In this document: piece by piece, positions 1-9,802 of the stretch
Position numbering within the stretch: position 1 is the first letter of the stretch
Layout of the letters: the number at the start of each line of letters is the position of its first letter
Source: an uncultured Muribaculaceae bacterium
GTDB lineage: Bacteria > Bacteroidota > Bacteroidia > Bacteroidales > Muribaculaceae
Length of the DNA stretch: 64,000 bases
Direction: 5' to 3'
NCBI GenBank assembly: GCA_902494515.1
Contig: CABUTS010000004.1
Location: 11,673 to 75,672, forward strand
Position numbers and translations under genes: made by a program
Notes under the pieces: model-generated
What the model was told of the DNA's origin: nothing
Seen by the model: only the letters and a program-made list of their open reading frames with translations
Databases searched by the model: none

Positions 1-93
1 CGACTTCCCGCACACCTCAGCCGGGCAAAGCACGGCCAGCAGCAGCGCCGAAAGCAGCGCCAGACAGCAACGAAGTATGCGGTTACGTTTCAT
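1..93 (-). CDS. N-terminus of a secreted protein (partial)
   Basis: An ATG at 93 (reverse strand) opens a frame that stays open to the window edge, 31 codons. The translation begins MKRNRILRCCLALLSALLL, a basic start followed by a long Leu/Ala run ending near AEVCGKS, so it reads as a signal peptide. The body of the protein lies outside the window, so its function cannot be told. It is too short to judge by coding statistics; the signal-peptide character is the only support. Confidence 0.5.
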   Translation of the reverse strand, partial: MKRNRILRCCLALLSALLLAVLCPAEVCGKS

Positions 94-282
94 GATTACA
101 CATTTTCTCCACAAAATTAACAAAACTCCTGAAATAAACCGCAATCAAAATGAAAAAAACACCCTAATCCACCAATTATTTTTTCATTTATCACAACATC
201 TTCCTCTCCCCCACCGAATTTTCGCCCCTTCACCTCCTCCAAAGTATATAGCCGGCGGCGTGTAGCGCTGATACGAGAAGGT

Positions 283-3200
283 TTATATGGGTTTGATCAT
301 GGATTCGATGAAGGCGATTTCAGTGTCAGACAGCTGATAGATCTTGTAGAGCTGACGGTCGATGTCTGCCAAATCCTTGCTCCAGTCGATAGTGCTCTTA
401 TTTGTGAAGTCTTGCAGGGGAATGTACTTCCAGGTTTCACGAGTGTTGTCTTGAGTGACTTTTAAAATACCAAGCAGGGCTCTTGCAAATTTTGAGCGTA
501 TATATTTCAGGCAAGCCTGAGCTTCTTTGTCGGTTTTGAAATTGCCGATGCTTAAGAACGTGCTTGTATGTCCAACCATGGGGTGACCTATTATCGGCTG
601 TCCGATGATTGGCGTCGATTCAACCTCTCCGATTGCCCCGGAGCCATTACTTTTTGGTATGATGATTTTGAAATGCTCAAAATTATCAGGCTCTTTGATA
701 TAAGACCGCTTAATCCATTTATATAACCGCTCACCATTTTGGCGGCCATATATCCGAACATATTGTTCTCCATCTTCGGGCCTATTGTCAAAAAACAGCT
801 CAGGGAATACATCAAAGGCGGATGTTCCGAGATCATATCTATGTCCCTTGCTTTGTCGGGAATCTAACGCAGGATTATCGTTATATAAAGTTTCGGTGAC
901 CTTATATAAATCTCGACCATATACAATATCTGAAAATGGTTTGAATTTATTACTATAAACTTTTTCCCGGACAGAGTTTAGCTCTTTATGAGTGGAAAAA
1001 CTTCCAATATGGCCGAAATTCATATTGTTATTCCATGAAGATATGGCCACCCCGCCAGGCAAATCAACATTTGGGAAAATCTCCGAAGATTTTGCGCTGT
1101 AATTCAAAATTTTAAAATGGTCATTGTTAAGAAACCACGAATTCCAATTTTTGGGTGTCCGACCTGCATTAAACAGGAATCTTCCCGGGTGGATCAATAT
1201 TGCTTGTTCACTGAGCTTGGTTGCGAGTTCAATGAACAAATGATAAATGGGATCGGAACCGCCGGCATTACCATTTGCGGCAAGATGATACGGAGGATTC
1301 CCTATGATTGTATTTATTTTCATTGTTGTTCCTAAAATGTCTTTGATTGTCAGATCTTTGCCGTTTTTCTTGTCGGCGAGCTTGGGGGCGATGATGTCGT
1401 AGCTTGTCTTGTCGCTGATGATATTCCTTACGTCGAGGCCGAGAGTCTTATAGGTTTTGCGGGTAAATTCATAGGCTAAACTGGAGGTACAAAGTGAATA
1501 AATCCGGGTTTTGCAGGCCTCGGGGAATTTCTTGCCAAAGCGTTTTGTGAGCGCTACGGCAAATTCACCTTGCTTTGAAGCGATGTCAAGTACTATGCCA
1601 TTGTTCTCAAAGAGATTATCGGGTAGCATAGCCACCATATTGTCCGCAGTTTTTGTAGGGGTAATAATCTCGGATTCAGATAAACGCCTGCAGCGTTTAA
1701 GAACTATGTCGACCATTTCATCCTGCGAGAGGTCCGTGCGGTTACCCGTATAATTTGTATCATTGATGCTGTTGTTAAGCATCAATAATGTCCATGGCTG
1801 GCTGGATGCAATGACTTCAAGGACTTCTTTAGTCAAGCCCAGATGTCGTGAAATACGCTTGTTCTCGCCTTTGTCAAGCCTACGAATCACATCTTTGAGC
1901 GAGGCAACTCTATCAGATGTCAGAAAAGCAAAATAGAGAATCAGCGAAAAATATGAGGCAAGTTTGTCTGCCAGATTATTTTCTTTGTCTTTTTCCTTTT
2001 TGTTCTTTTCCGAAGAAGTTGATTCACTGTTTAAAGTTCCTTCTTTTGTCGGATTTCCGTCGTCACCCTCGTCATCAATGGCATTGGCTTTCATTGTTAT
2101 GCCGCCCTTACTGTCGATTCGGTTAAGTCCGGAGATGGCCTTCAGTATCTCAGCATTTTCAAGAAGATTGCGGTCTACAGGTATTGTTTCAGCCTCTTCG
2201 GGGATGCCTCGGGCTTGGGAATATTTCCGGATTTCATCCATAAGATCTGCGGCATCAAGCTGGCGGAGTTTGTGGTGATCCAGAAAAATTACAGGCGAAG
2301 ATTCAAGCTCCTCATTGAGGAATCCCTGCAAGTCACTTTTTCCTCTCAGAAGCTGAGTGGAACTATAGATAAGACATTTCTGCTCTTGCAGCCTGAACAT
2401 TCTCTGAGGGTCAAAATCCACAAGCAACGTCTGTGGCTTCATATCATACTTGACTATGGTGCCGTCGGAATTGCGGTATGTTTTTATGAACTGATTCTGA
2501 AGCCGGAAAGTAGCCTGATCATATTCCTCAGGTGAAAAAGACTCCCTGAGATAAATCATGGTGTCCCATTCAGGCACAGTGACACCTGTCAGCATCTTAT
2601 TAACTGTCAGTGAGAGTGTCTTTTGACCATTGGCTTCGTACTCACTGATTTTGTGAGCAAGAGTCTGAACGTTATTGCTCGAATCATGGCCGGTGATATT
2701 TAATATCTCATAATCAGACAGATTTTTGAATTTATCTCTGTTTGCCTCAATCAGAGTTGCCATGGCATCGCAGGATGCCTTGAAAGGAAGAACCATCACA
2801 ATATGGTGGCACAGTTTCCCCTGCTTGATACGTTCATTGTCAAGGAATCCAAGTACATTTTTATCATCCTTTGTACCGTCAATGGCTTGTAGGAATGAAA
2901 GCACTTCTCGTTCATGATGGAATTTCCGATGCTTGCCACCTTTATTATCTTTAGCAATCGAAAGTGGCTTGAAAAGTTCAGAAAATTTCACCGAAGCACC
3001 TGCCGCCTCCAACTCACCGATAACACTCAGTGACTCCTCGTTAAGATTGAAAGCAAACCGAACCATCTGAGGGAAACCGAAATAGGGATTATTCCATTCC
3101 TCTATCGGTTGTCCGTCAGCGGTCTTGACATCAACATGTGAATCAAACCAGTCGTCGCGAGCTTTCAGAATGTCAGGATAACGTACGCAGGCAATAATCT

Positions 3201-4281
3201 CATCTTTATTGAACTCATTGGTCATCAGGATGCGATAAGGCGTCCCCGAAAGGTGAAGCGTATATTGGCGCTTGATGCTTTTAAGTTCCTTATCAAGTTC
3301 GTCCAGACTTTCGGATCTTCTGACTTTATCTTCCTCCACATTATATAAAGGATCTCCATATTTAGGTGCACGTGCTCCGAAATGAGTTTCGTCGACTATA
3401 ACCATGCCCCATTTTCGCCTGGCCTCAAAAATCTTTTTATGCTTGGCTTTAATAGTCGGTCCTTGAATATCCTGAAGGGTTACGAACACTACAACCGTGT
3501 TACCCTCCGCAATTTCCTTGTCGATATCAAGACTATTGAGATTTTTTTTATCGAAGAACTTGAAGTTTTTGAATTCGGTGATACCTTGTACGTTTCTTTT
3601 CCATTCAGATGCAACGTCAGCCTTGGCCGAAACAACTATGATGGATTTAAGATTTTTCCTCTTGGCGCAACATAGGGCTGTAAAGGTTTTGCCGAAGCGC
3701 ATTACAGCATACATCAGCATCTTTTTCCGGCCTTTGTCGCATGCCTTCAGAAAATTATTGACAACCTTTTCCTGATTTTCGCGAAGCTTAAACTCCAAAT
3801 TGCGCTCATACCCTTTTTCAACTTCTTTTAATGATGCTGCCGAGTATAATTTATAAGATGAAGTCGGAGAATTTGAATTTATACGGATGAAATCTACAGC
3901 ATCATCTATATCCTTGATTTCGGTATCAAGGTAAAACTCGGATGAAATATGATACGGCCCGAAAGCCTCAGGACCCATAGCCTTACGCCCTTTCTCCTCC
4001 TCGAGGTAGCGGTGCACCGCATGGTCGCGGAAGAAGTTTTCCTCCACCATTGCACTCCATTTCCATCTGGAATCATAGGTAAATGGTAGTCCGCAATAGA
4101 TTTTTCTCCACTCATCAATGCGGACATCAACTTCACGAAATGTGTCGCCAATCTTGTAGCTCGGCGGGAAAGTATCTATGCGAAATGCATAAATGTGAGG
4201 CTCCTGCCGTCCTTTAATGATATTAAGAACGGATTCATCAATTAGTTGAGGTTGTATGTCGGGTAGATTATTGTCAGTCAC
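283..4281 (-). CDS. Restriction-modification protein: GIY-YIG-like nuclease, DEAD/DEAH helicase and N6-adenine methylase
   Basis: About 1332 residues from a GTG start at 4281. Seen: near the N-terminus (29-120) a GIY-YIG-like pattern of the T5orf172 type (HIYAF, YKIG, an Arg in VDVRIDEW, HAVHRYL, then SSEFY with a candidate catalytic Glu near 115); a superfamily 2 helicase with Walker A (MRFGKT, about 195), DETH box (about 297) and SGTPYR; a lysine/glutamate-rich linker; then a methylase with motif I (LDIASKQGEF, about 900) and NPPY (995-998). The C-terminal 250 residues probably form the target recognition domain. The family is the Eco57I/type ISP-like single-chain enzymes. An upstream ATG at 4383 would lengthen it by 34 residues, but that segment overlaps the preceding gene by 110 bp, while the GTG overlaps its stop codon by 8 bp (GTGACTGA), the usual coupled arrangement. 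The nuclease assignment is inference from motifs. Confidence 0.85.
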   Translation of the reverse strand: MTDNNLPDIQPQLIDESVLNIIKGRQEPHIYAFRIDTFPPSYKIGDTFREVDVRIDEWRKIYCGLPFTYDSRWKWSAMVEENFFRDHAVHRYLEEEKGRKAMGPEAFGPYHISSEFYLDTEIKDIDDAVDFIRINSNSPTSSYKLYSAASLKEVEKGYERNLEFKLRENQEKVVNNFLKACDKGRKKMLMYAVMRFGKTFTALCCAKRKNLKSIIVVSAKADVASEWKRNVQGITEFKNFKFFDKKNLNSLDIDKEIAEGNTVVVFVTLQDIQGPTIKAKHKKIFEARRKWGMVIVDETHFGARAPKYGDPLYNVEEDKVRRSESLDELDKELKSIKRQYTLHLSGTPYRILMTNEFNKDEIIACVRYPDILKARDDWFDSHVDVKTADGQPIEEWNNPYFGFPQMVRFAFNLNEESLSVIGELEAAGASVKFSELFKPLSIAKDNKGGKHRKFHHEREVLSFLQAIDGTKDDKNVLGFLDNERIKQGKLCHHIVMVLPFKASCDAMATLIEANRDKFKNLSDYEILNITGHDSSNNVQTLAHKISEYEANGQKTLSLTVNKMLTGVTVPEWDTMIYLRESFSPEEYDQATFRLQNQFIKTYRNSDGTIVKYDMKPQTLLVDFDPQRMFRLQEQKCLIYSSTQLLRGKSDLQGFLNEELESSPVIFLDHHKLRQLDAADLMDEIRKYSQARGIPEEAETIPVDRNLLENAEILKAISGLNRIDSKGGITMKANAIDDEGDDGNPTKEGTLNSESTSSEKNKKEKDKENNLADKLASYFSLILYFAFLTSDRVASLKDVIRRLDKGENKRISRHLGLTKEVLEVIASSQPWTLLMLNNSINDTNYTGNRTDLSQDEMVDIVLKRCRRLSESEIITPTKTADNMVAMLPDNLFENNGIVLDIASKQGEFAVALTKRFGKKFPEACKTRIYSLCTSSLAYEFTRKTYKTLGLDVRNIISDKTSYDIIAPKLADKKNGKDLTIKDILGTTMKINTIIGNPPYHLAANGNAGGSDPIYHLFIELATKLSEQAILIHPGRFLFNAGRTPKNWNSWFLNNDHFKILNYSAKSSEIFPNVDLPGGVAISSWNNNMNFGHIGSFSTHKELNSVREKVYSNKFKPFSDIVYGRDLYKVTETLYNDNPALDSRQSKGHRYDLGTSAFDVFPELFFDNRPEDGEQYVRIYGRQNGERLYKWIKRSYIKEPDNFEHFKIIIPKSNGSGAIGEVESTPIIGQPIIGHPMVGHTSTFLSIGNFKTDKEAQACLKYIRSKFARALLGILKVTQDNTRETWKYIPLQDFTNKSTIDWSKDLADIDRQLYKIYQLSDTEIAFIESMIKPI

Positions 4282-5272
4282 GAAGCAAAGATATGAATTT
4301 GATGGTTTTCCCTTTTTCCCAATCCATGATTTCGCACAGAACGCCGTTGTGTGGCCTGAATTTCTTCTTTTTGCAGCCTTCACAGGGATTAATTATAGTC
4401 TGAGTTTCTCCAAAGACATCCTTAATTTTTATAATTTCGTCATGACACGTGTCTGGTATGACACCTTTAAGACCGTCCATCTGCCAGAAGTTCCAGGAGA
4501 TTATGCGGGCGATATAATTCAGCGATTCCATCTGAGGCATTTTGTCCTCACCGAATTTCGCTTGATAGTAGTCAATGAATGTCATCAGTAGATTTTCGCG
4601 GGCGAGCAGTAGGTTATCGCCCTGCCATTCGTAACCGAGGACATTCATGAAGGCTGTCTGCGCCCATTTAAGCCAGTCGTCGATGGTCTCGGTGTTTTCA
4701 CCGACAACCCGGAGCTTGCGGTCGAGCACCCCGATACGCTGCTCAATGGGAATCGGCATGCCGGTCACGCTGTCGTATCGGCTGACGATGTATGGAGCCT
4801 CGCCGCAGGTGATTTCAAGACGGGTGTCGCGGACATAGTCGCGCCACGTTTTCCCCTTGGGGAAAGTGACTGGTGCAGGATTGGCTGTCCATGTTTTGTT
4901 CTCGAAATCTTCCTTATTGAAAACATCTTCGCGCCCGAACCATGCATTGTCGGCAAGATTATTCTGGGCATTGCAGACCCATGAAGGGGTAAAGATTTCC
5001 GCCATATCACGGCTGCGTTTTTTTTGCTGCCGGAGGCTCTTGACCGAACGAGGCACGATGACCATGCCATTGGCGCCGGTGATACGGGGAACCGTGATTT
5101 GGTCGTGATACCTGTAACCGTCGCCCAGATGCTCATAATTGTCTGTTGCCCAGAATATATTGATCTGCTGCTTATCGCTGCTCAAAGTGTTGTCTTTGAG
5201 CAGAGCCTGAAGCAGTTCGGGCGAGATGGCCAATATATCATTCTCTTTTATGTCAACCTGCAGGTTGTTCAT
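4274..5272 (-). CDS. Restriction-modification companion protein with methylase N-terminal motif
   Basis: 332 residues. It carries RDMAEIFTPSWVCNAQNNL at 88-106, the FTPxW(V) motif seen at the start of gamma-class N6-adenine methylases, followed by a conserved-looking block (EITCGEAPYIVSRYD, about 153-167, then RIGVLDRKLR and EWQGDNLLLARENLL). I recognise this as the short subunit that in Bacteroidota and Firmicutes precedes large helicase-methylase proteins, often named restriction endonuclease subunit M. It is the first gene of a two-gene operon; its TGA stop overlaps the GTG start of the large subunit, so the two are probably made in fixed ratio and act as one complex. The separate catalytic contribution of this subunit is not known to me. 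Confidence 0.75.
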   Translation of the reverse strand: MNNLQVDIKENDILAISPELLQALLKDNTLSSDKQQINIFWATDNYEHLGDGYRYHDQITVPRITGANGMVIVPRSVKSLRQQKKRSRDMAEIFTPSWVCNAQNNLADNAWFGREDVFNKEDFENKTWTANPAPVTFPKGKTWRDYVRDTRLEITCGEAPYIVSRYDSVTGMPIPIEQRIGVLDRKLRVVGENTETIDDWLKWAQTAFMNVLGYEWQGDNLLLARENLLMTFIDYYQAKFGEDKMPQMESLNYIARIISWNFWQMDGLKGVIPDTCHDEIIKIKDVFGETQTIINPCEGCKKKKFRPHNGVLCEIMDWEKGKTIKFISLLRD

Positions 5273-5392
5273 TACAGATGTAAAATTCTTTAACAGTTCA
5301 CAAGTATATGCAAAGTTAAGAAATTTTTTGCAAAGTTTACGGGTTGGAGCGAATATATTATTGAGGAAGGGGGATATTCAGGGAATTGGGGA

Positions 5393-7861
5393 TTACTGGG
5401 GGTCGACGTCGTAGTAGAAGAGGGATTGCTTCATGGCGGGGTCGGAGTGGAGGTCGAGGTAGGTCTGGCGGAGGAGGTCCTTGATTTTGGTGATGGAGGA
5501 GTTGTTCTCGATTTTCAGCATGATGCGCCGGATGTAGTAGTTCTGGACGCGGGCCACGGCGGGTTCGTCGGGTCCGAATACCCGGCCGCCGAACTGCTGG
5601 CGGAGCCGGGCGGCACAGAGGTCGGCAAGACGGCGCACGGTGGCGGAGTCCCGGTGTTTCACATAGATGTAAATCAGGCGCACGAATGGCGGGTAATAGT
5701 AGCGCTGTCGCTCGGCGATTTCGCTGTTGTAGAATGTTTCGTAATCATGGTCACGGACCAGACGCAGAAGGGGGTGGAGCGGCTCGTAGGTCTGCACCAC
5801 GACCTTGCCGCGGCGACCGTCGCGACGTCCGGCACGACCCGAAACCTGCTCGAGCATATTGAAGGCGCGTTCGGCGCTGCGGAAGTCCGGAGCCTTGATC
5901 ACGGAGTCGGCACTGAGCACACCGACCATCTCCACATCCTTGAAATCCAGCCCTTTGGTCACCATCTGCGTGCCGACGAGAATCTGCGCTTTTCCCTCCG
6001 AGAAGGAGTCGATGATCTGTTCGTAGGAGTGCTTGTTGCGGGTGGAATCGAGATCCATGCGCAGGATATTCTGATTGGGGAAGATTCCGGTTATTTCGTC
6101 CTCGACACGCTCGGTGCCGTAGCCGATCTCCTCAATCGCAGGCTCCTTGCACTGCGGGCAGACCGACGGCACGGAGTACACGGCTCCGCAGTAGTGGCAT
6201 TGCAGCTGGCGCAGCGAGCGGTGGTAGGTCAGCGACACGTCGCAATGCTCGCAGCGGGGGACCCAGGCGCACTGACGGCAGCGCACGATGGGGGCGAATC
6301 CGCGGCGGTTCTGGAAGAAAATCACCTGTTTCCCTTCGCGGAGCACCTCGCGGGCCCGCTCGATGGTCTGCATGGCAAACGCTCCGCCAAGCTCCTTGCG
6401 CTGGCGGGCTTCCTTTAGGTCAACAATCTCGATTTCAGGAAGTTCCACGTTCATGTAACGCTGGCTGAGCGTCACGAGGCCGAACTTTCCGGTCTTGGCC
6501 TTGTAGTATGTCTCGATGGCGGGTGTCGCCGAGCCGAGCAGCGTCTTTGCGCCATGAAAACGGGCCAGAACCATCGCCACATCGCGGGCATTATAGCGCG
6601 GTGCCGGGTCATATTGCTTGTAGGAACTTTCGTGCTCCTCGTCGACAATAACGAGGTCGAGTTTGGCAAAGGGGAGGAACACCGCCGAACGGGCGCCGAG
6701 AATCAGCAGCGGTTCGCGGGTGGTGAGGAGTTTTTTCCAGAGGTCTACCCTCTCGTTGTCGGAAAATTTCGAGTGATAAACCACGACTTTCTCGCCGAAA
6801 ACATCCTGCAGGCGGCGTGTGAGCTGCGTTGTCAGAGCGATTTCCGGCACGAGATACAGCACCTGACCGCCGCGGTTGAGCAGGTAGTTGATCAGGTGGA
6901 TGTAGATTTCCGTCTTGCCCGAGGAGGTCACGCCGTGGAGCAGCGTCACCTCTTTTTCCTTCCAGGACAGGTGGATCTGGTCGAGCGCTTCCTGCTGAAC
7001 CTCAGTGAGTTTAGGGAGTGGCTTTAGTTCGGCGCCATTGTAGTGGAACCGGTTGACCTCAATGGTGTAGTTTTCGAGAATCCCCTTCCTGACCATCGCC
7101 GCGAGGATTGCCGGGGAGATGCCGGTCTGGCCGAGCAGCTCGGCCCGGGTGATATGGAGGTCGGCGGGGGCGCTTTCGCGGGACTTGCGGCGGAGGATAT
7201 TGAGGAAATTCATGAACATCTCCTCCTGCTTGCGGGCGGAGCCGATGAGCGGGAACGCCTGCTGCTCGGTCATCCCTTCGGGAAGCCGCACACATGCCAC
7301 TTTTTTGGTGACGTAGCGTTCGACGAGTTTTTCGGCAACGATCAGCACACCGCGCTGCACAAGCCGGTTGACGGTGGCCGCCACTCCCCTCCTGTCGAGT
7401 TTCTTCAGGATTTCAGCCATCGACATACTCTCCTCATGCTCAACGAGCTGGAGGATTTCAGCCTCAAGATCGTTTTTCAGCGGGAAGGTCTCGAAGTCGA
7501 AGTCGGGATTTGCCTCCAGGAAAGTCTCGCTTTCGACTTTCAGACCTGATGGTATAGCCGCCTTGTATACGTCGCCGGGGGTACAGAGGTAATAGTCCGC
7601 GACCCAGTTCCACAGCTGCAGCTGCGGATGCCGGATAATGGGCGCACGGTCCAGCACCATCGCAATCTCCTTGATTTCAAAGCCTTGCGGTGGCTGCAGC
7701 GGCAGCCCTACCACAATCCCGGTATAGAATTTTTTTCGTCCGAAGGGCACAACCACGCGGAAGCCCACACTGATCTCAACAGAGCTCAGATCCTCAGGCA
7801 CGCTGTAGGTGAATGTTGTCGGCAGCGGCAGGGGGAGCAGGACTTCAACAAGGTTTGACAT
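5393..7861 (-). CDS. priA: Primosomal protein N' (replication restart helicase PriA)
   Basis: 822 residues from ATG at 7861; an upstream in-frame TTG three codons earlier is less likely. PriA binds stalled forks and loads the replicative helicase through the primosome. Seen: N-terminal DNA-binding domain (FRVVVPFGRKKFYTGIV), Walker A HGVTSSGKTEIY, DEEH box (VIVDEEHESSY), LLGSATPA, the paired CxxC zinc ligands (CRQCAWVPRCEHCDVS, then CHYCG and CPQC), and helicase motifs VGTQMVTKGLDF and QVSGRAGR. Length is in the range of Bacteroidota PriA proteins. It stands just downstream of the MBL hydrolase gene on the same strand, separated by 79 bp filled with short repeats. Confidence 0.97.
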   Translation of the reverse strand: MSNLVEVLLPLPLPTTFTYSVPEDLSSVEISVGFRVVVPFGRKKFYTGIVVGLPLQPPQGFEIKEIAMVLDRAPIIRHPQLQLWNWVADYYLCTPGDVYKAAIPSGLKVESETFLEANPDFDFETFPLKNDLEAEILQLVEHEESMSMAEILKKLDRRGVAATVNRLVQRGVLIVAEKLVERYVTKKVACVRLPEGMTEQQAFPLIGSARKQEEMFMNFLNILRRKSRESAPADLHITRAELLGQTGISPAILAAMVRKGILENYTIEVNRFHYNGAELKPLPKLTEVQQEALDQIHLSWKEKEVTLLHGVTSSGKTEIYIHLINYLLNRGGQVLYLVPEIALTTQLTRRLQDVFGEKVVVYHSKFSDNERVDLWKKLLTTREPLLILGARSAVFLPFAKLDLVIVDEEHESSYKQYDPAPRYNARDVAMVLARFHGAKTLLGSATPAIETYYKAKTGKFGLVTLSQRYMNVELPEIEIVDLKEARQRKELGGAFAMQTIERAREVLREGKQVIFFQNRRGFAPIVRCRQCAWVPRCEHCDVSLTYHRSLRQLQCHYCGAVYSVPSVCPQCKEPAIEEIGYGTERVEDEITGIFPNQNILRMDLDSTRNKHSYEQIIDSFSEGKAQILVGTQMVTKGLDFKDVEMVGVLSADSVIKAPDFRSAERAFNMLEQVSGRAGRRDGRRGKVVVQTYEPLHPLLRLVRDHDYETFYNSEIAERQRYYYPPFVRLIYIYVKHRDSATVRRLADLCAARLRQQFGGRVFGPDEPAVARVQNYYIRRIMLKIENNSSITKIKDLLRQTYLDLHSDPAMKQSLFYYDVDPQ

Positions 7862-7868
7862 CGGAATC

Positions 7869-7950
7869 AAAGGGGGATTTAAATGGAGATTCTCAGGAAG
7901 AGATTTTCAGGGAGATTCGAAGGGAGATTTAAAGGGAGATTTAAAGGGCA
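7869..7950. repeat. Degenerate 12-bp tandem repeats before priA
   Basis: Several imperfect copies of AGGGAGATTTAA lie head to tail between the MBL gene end and the priA start; the last unit runs into the final codons of the MBL gene. Units vary by substitution and the array has no obvious coding sense. It resembles the other short arrays at gene ends in this window. Confidence 0.7.
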
Positions 7951-8717
7951 ATTTTCAGGTTGTCGTAGGCGAGAAAAACGTTCTTAGGCAAACGGGGAGC
8001 GACCTCCGACGACATACCTAACTGATGGCTGATGTGGGTGAGGTATGTAACCTGAGGTTTCACCTTTGCGATGACCTCGAGCGATTCGTCAAGCGACATG
8101 TGGCTGAGATGTTGCTCGATGCGCAGCGCGTTGATTACCAGTGTCTTGATGCCTTTAAGTCGTTCAATGGTTTCGGGATACACGATCTTGGCGTCGGTGA
8201 TGTAGGCGAAGTCGCCGATACGGAACCCGAGAATCTCGAGCTTGTAGTGGTTGACGCGAAGGGGCAGAATCTCCAGGCCGCAGGCGGTGAACGCCTTCCC
8301 GGCCTCGATTTCGTGCATGTCGAAGCGAGGCACACCGGGATAGGGGTTCGGCGTGAAGCAGTACGGCATCCGGTTGCGGAGATCCTTGGCGACATCGGCC
8401 TGACAGTAAACCGGGAACCCGTTCTCATGGGCGTAGCAATACGGGCGCAGGTCGTCGATTCCCCCAACATGATCGTAGTGCTGATGGGTCACAAGCAGGG
8501 CGTCGAGGCGGTCCTCCTTGGAGCGTTTCCCCCAGGTCAGCATCTGCTGGCGGAAGTCGGGACCGCAGTCGATAAGGATTCGGTATTCGCCGGCAATGAG
8601 CAGCGCGGAGGTGCGCAGGCGTTGGTCCGTAGGGTCTTTGGAGCGGCACACATCGCATCCGCAGCGCAGTTGCGGCACGCCGGTGGAAGTTCCTGTTCCC
8701 AAAAATATCAGTTCCAT
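7941..8717 (-). CDS. MBL-fold metallo-hydrolase (PhnP-like)
   Basis: 258 residues. The metallo-beta-lactamase signature is clear: THQHYDHVGGIDDLRP supplies the HxHxDH metal ligands, preceded by LIDCGPDFRQQML and followed near the C-terminus by LTHISHQLG. The N-terminal MELIFLGTGTSTGVPQLRC and the CGCDVCRS cysteine cluster are typical of the PhnP/YcbX-like cyclic phosphodiesterase branch, often annotated as an MBL hydrolase near lipoate or phosphonate genes. Here there are no phosphonate genes nearby, so the true substrate is unknown; a phosphodiester is the best guess. It precedes priA on the same strand. Confidence 0.88.
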   Translation of the reverse strand: MELIFLGTGTSTGVPQLRCGCDVCRSKDPTDQRLRTSALLIAGEYRILIDCGPDFRQQMLTWGKRSKEDRLDALLVTHQHYDHVGGIDDLRPYCYAHENGFPVYCQADVAKDLRNRMPYCFTPNPYPGVPRFDMHEIEAGKAFTACGLEILPLRVNHYKLEILGFRIGDFAYITDAKIVYPETIERLKGIKTLVINALRIEQHLSHMSLDESLEVIAKVKPQVTYLTHISHQLGMSSEVAPRLPKNVFLAYDNLKIAL

Positions 8718-8783
8718 ATTGACGGATATAGAATTAACAGTTGTGCAGGCCGTTTACATTCAAGCACGCCGTTCAGGGTTGAG

Positions 8784-9773
8784 TTACAGCTTGTAACGGG
8801 TGAGGATTCCGTCCTCGAAAATGAGGTAAACGCCTCCGGGATATGCCCAGCGCTCGTAGAGAATCGACTGGTCGGGGCGGCGGATAATGTCCGACGGACT
8901 GCCGAGCGAGAGCATTACCTCCTGGGAGGTCATCCCGGGAGCCAGACGACCCTGACGGATCAGTTCCCAGTTTTCGTCGGTAATCTGCGGATAGGAATTG
9001 CGGGGATTCTGCAGGGCGAAGAGGTTGGAGAAACCGCGGAGTGCCGGGGTGCCGTCGGTGACAGTCGGCGACATCAGCAGCATCCCCTTTTCGTCAGGTT
9101 TTTCCTGCGAGGTGAAACAGATGGCGAAAAAATAGTTTTCGTCGGCGGGGATGACGGAATCGACGGTGACTTTCACAAACTTCCGGCCCGTGATTTCGGG
9201 GGAGGAACCGGGAGTTTTCCCGGGCGTCGGAAGCCGGAGCCAGCGGCCGGTTTTTGTGTAGAGTTCTTTACCGCGCAGCTCATGGTCCGCCCTGCTGATT
9301 ATGTCGAGATCAACCACAAACGGAAGTCGGTAGGCGTCGCGCTGCCTGATGGCTTCAACGGCGGCTCCCGGACGGTAAACGAGGGTGTCGGTCAGGCCGG
9401 GCTGCTTTACGAACACCAGTTCGGCGGTGTTGCCGCCGAGTATCGAGGGGACGCCGCGGATGCCGCAGAATACCAGACGGTCGCCGACGGCGAGGGTGTC
9501 GCCGCTGAGTGTACCGAGGCTGCGGGTGCTGTTCAGATAGGTCAGCGAGGCCTTCGGATCGGAGATTACGAACTGTCTCCCCGGCTGCCACCGGCTAAAG
9601 GAATCAAGGGCGAATTTCAGCGCGAAGGATTCCTCGGCACTGACCTGGATGTTGGCTTTGCGGACATCTTTCGATGTGATTTTCGGCGTGGACTCAATGC
9701 CGGTGAAGCAGCTTTGCAGCATCACCGGCATTGTAAGCGTCAACAATATTAATATATGTGTGCGGAATGTCAT
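8784..9773 (-). CDS. Lipoprotein with a C-terminal SmpA/OmlA-like motif
   Basis: 329 residues. The start MTFRTHILILLTLTMPVMLQSC has a lipobox (LQSC) with Cys at 22, so the mature protein should be a periplasm-facing or outer-membrane lipoprotein. The middle part is beta-rich with no motif I know. Near the C-terminus is the stretch GMTSQEVMLSLGSPSDI, followed by YERWAYPGGVYLIFEDG; this pattern resembles the SmpA/OmlA (BamE) fold, in which a short helix pair packs on a beta sheet. That link is inference from a short motif. No clear operon partner; the next gene upstream is the prolyl oligopeptidase, 29 bp away. Confidence 0.75.
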   Translation of the reverse strand: MTFRTHILILLTLTMPVMLQSCFTGIESTPKITSKDVRKANIQVSAEESFALKFALDSFSRWQPGRQFVISDPKASLTYLNSTRSLGTLSGDTLAVGDRLVFCGIRGVPSILGGNTAELVFVKQPGLTDTLVYRPGAAVEAIRQRDAYRLPFVVDLDIISRADHELRGKELYTKTGRWLRLPTPGKTPGSSPEITGRKFVKVTVDSVIPADENYFFAICFTSQEKPDEKGMLLMSPTVTDGTPALRGFSNLFALQNPRNSYPQITDENWELIRQGRLAPGMTSQEVMLSLGSPSDIIRRPDQSILYERWAYPGGVYLIFEDGILTRYKL

Positions 9774-9783
9774 AATTGATTTA

Positions 9784-9798
9784 GTGGCACGTCCGTAC
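9784..9798. repeat. Half copy of a dispersed palindromic repeat
   Basis: On the reverse strand this reads GTACGGACGTGCCAC, matching the left arm of the repeat found complete at 13629-13656 and 55618-55645. The second arm is missing here. It lies in the short gap between the prolyl oligopeptidase stop and the next gene. Confidence 0.5.
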
Positions 9799-9802
9799 AG
9801 GC

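Noticed and set aside
5426..6418. Long forward open frames opposite priA and other genes (also 8025-9752, 40400-41728 reverse, 42762-44393 reverse, 45786-47162 reverse)
   Set aside because: They are shadows of well-supported genes on the other strand, arising from GC-rich third positions, with no homology-like motifs.
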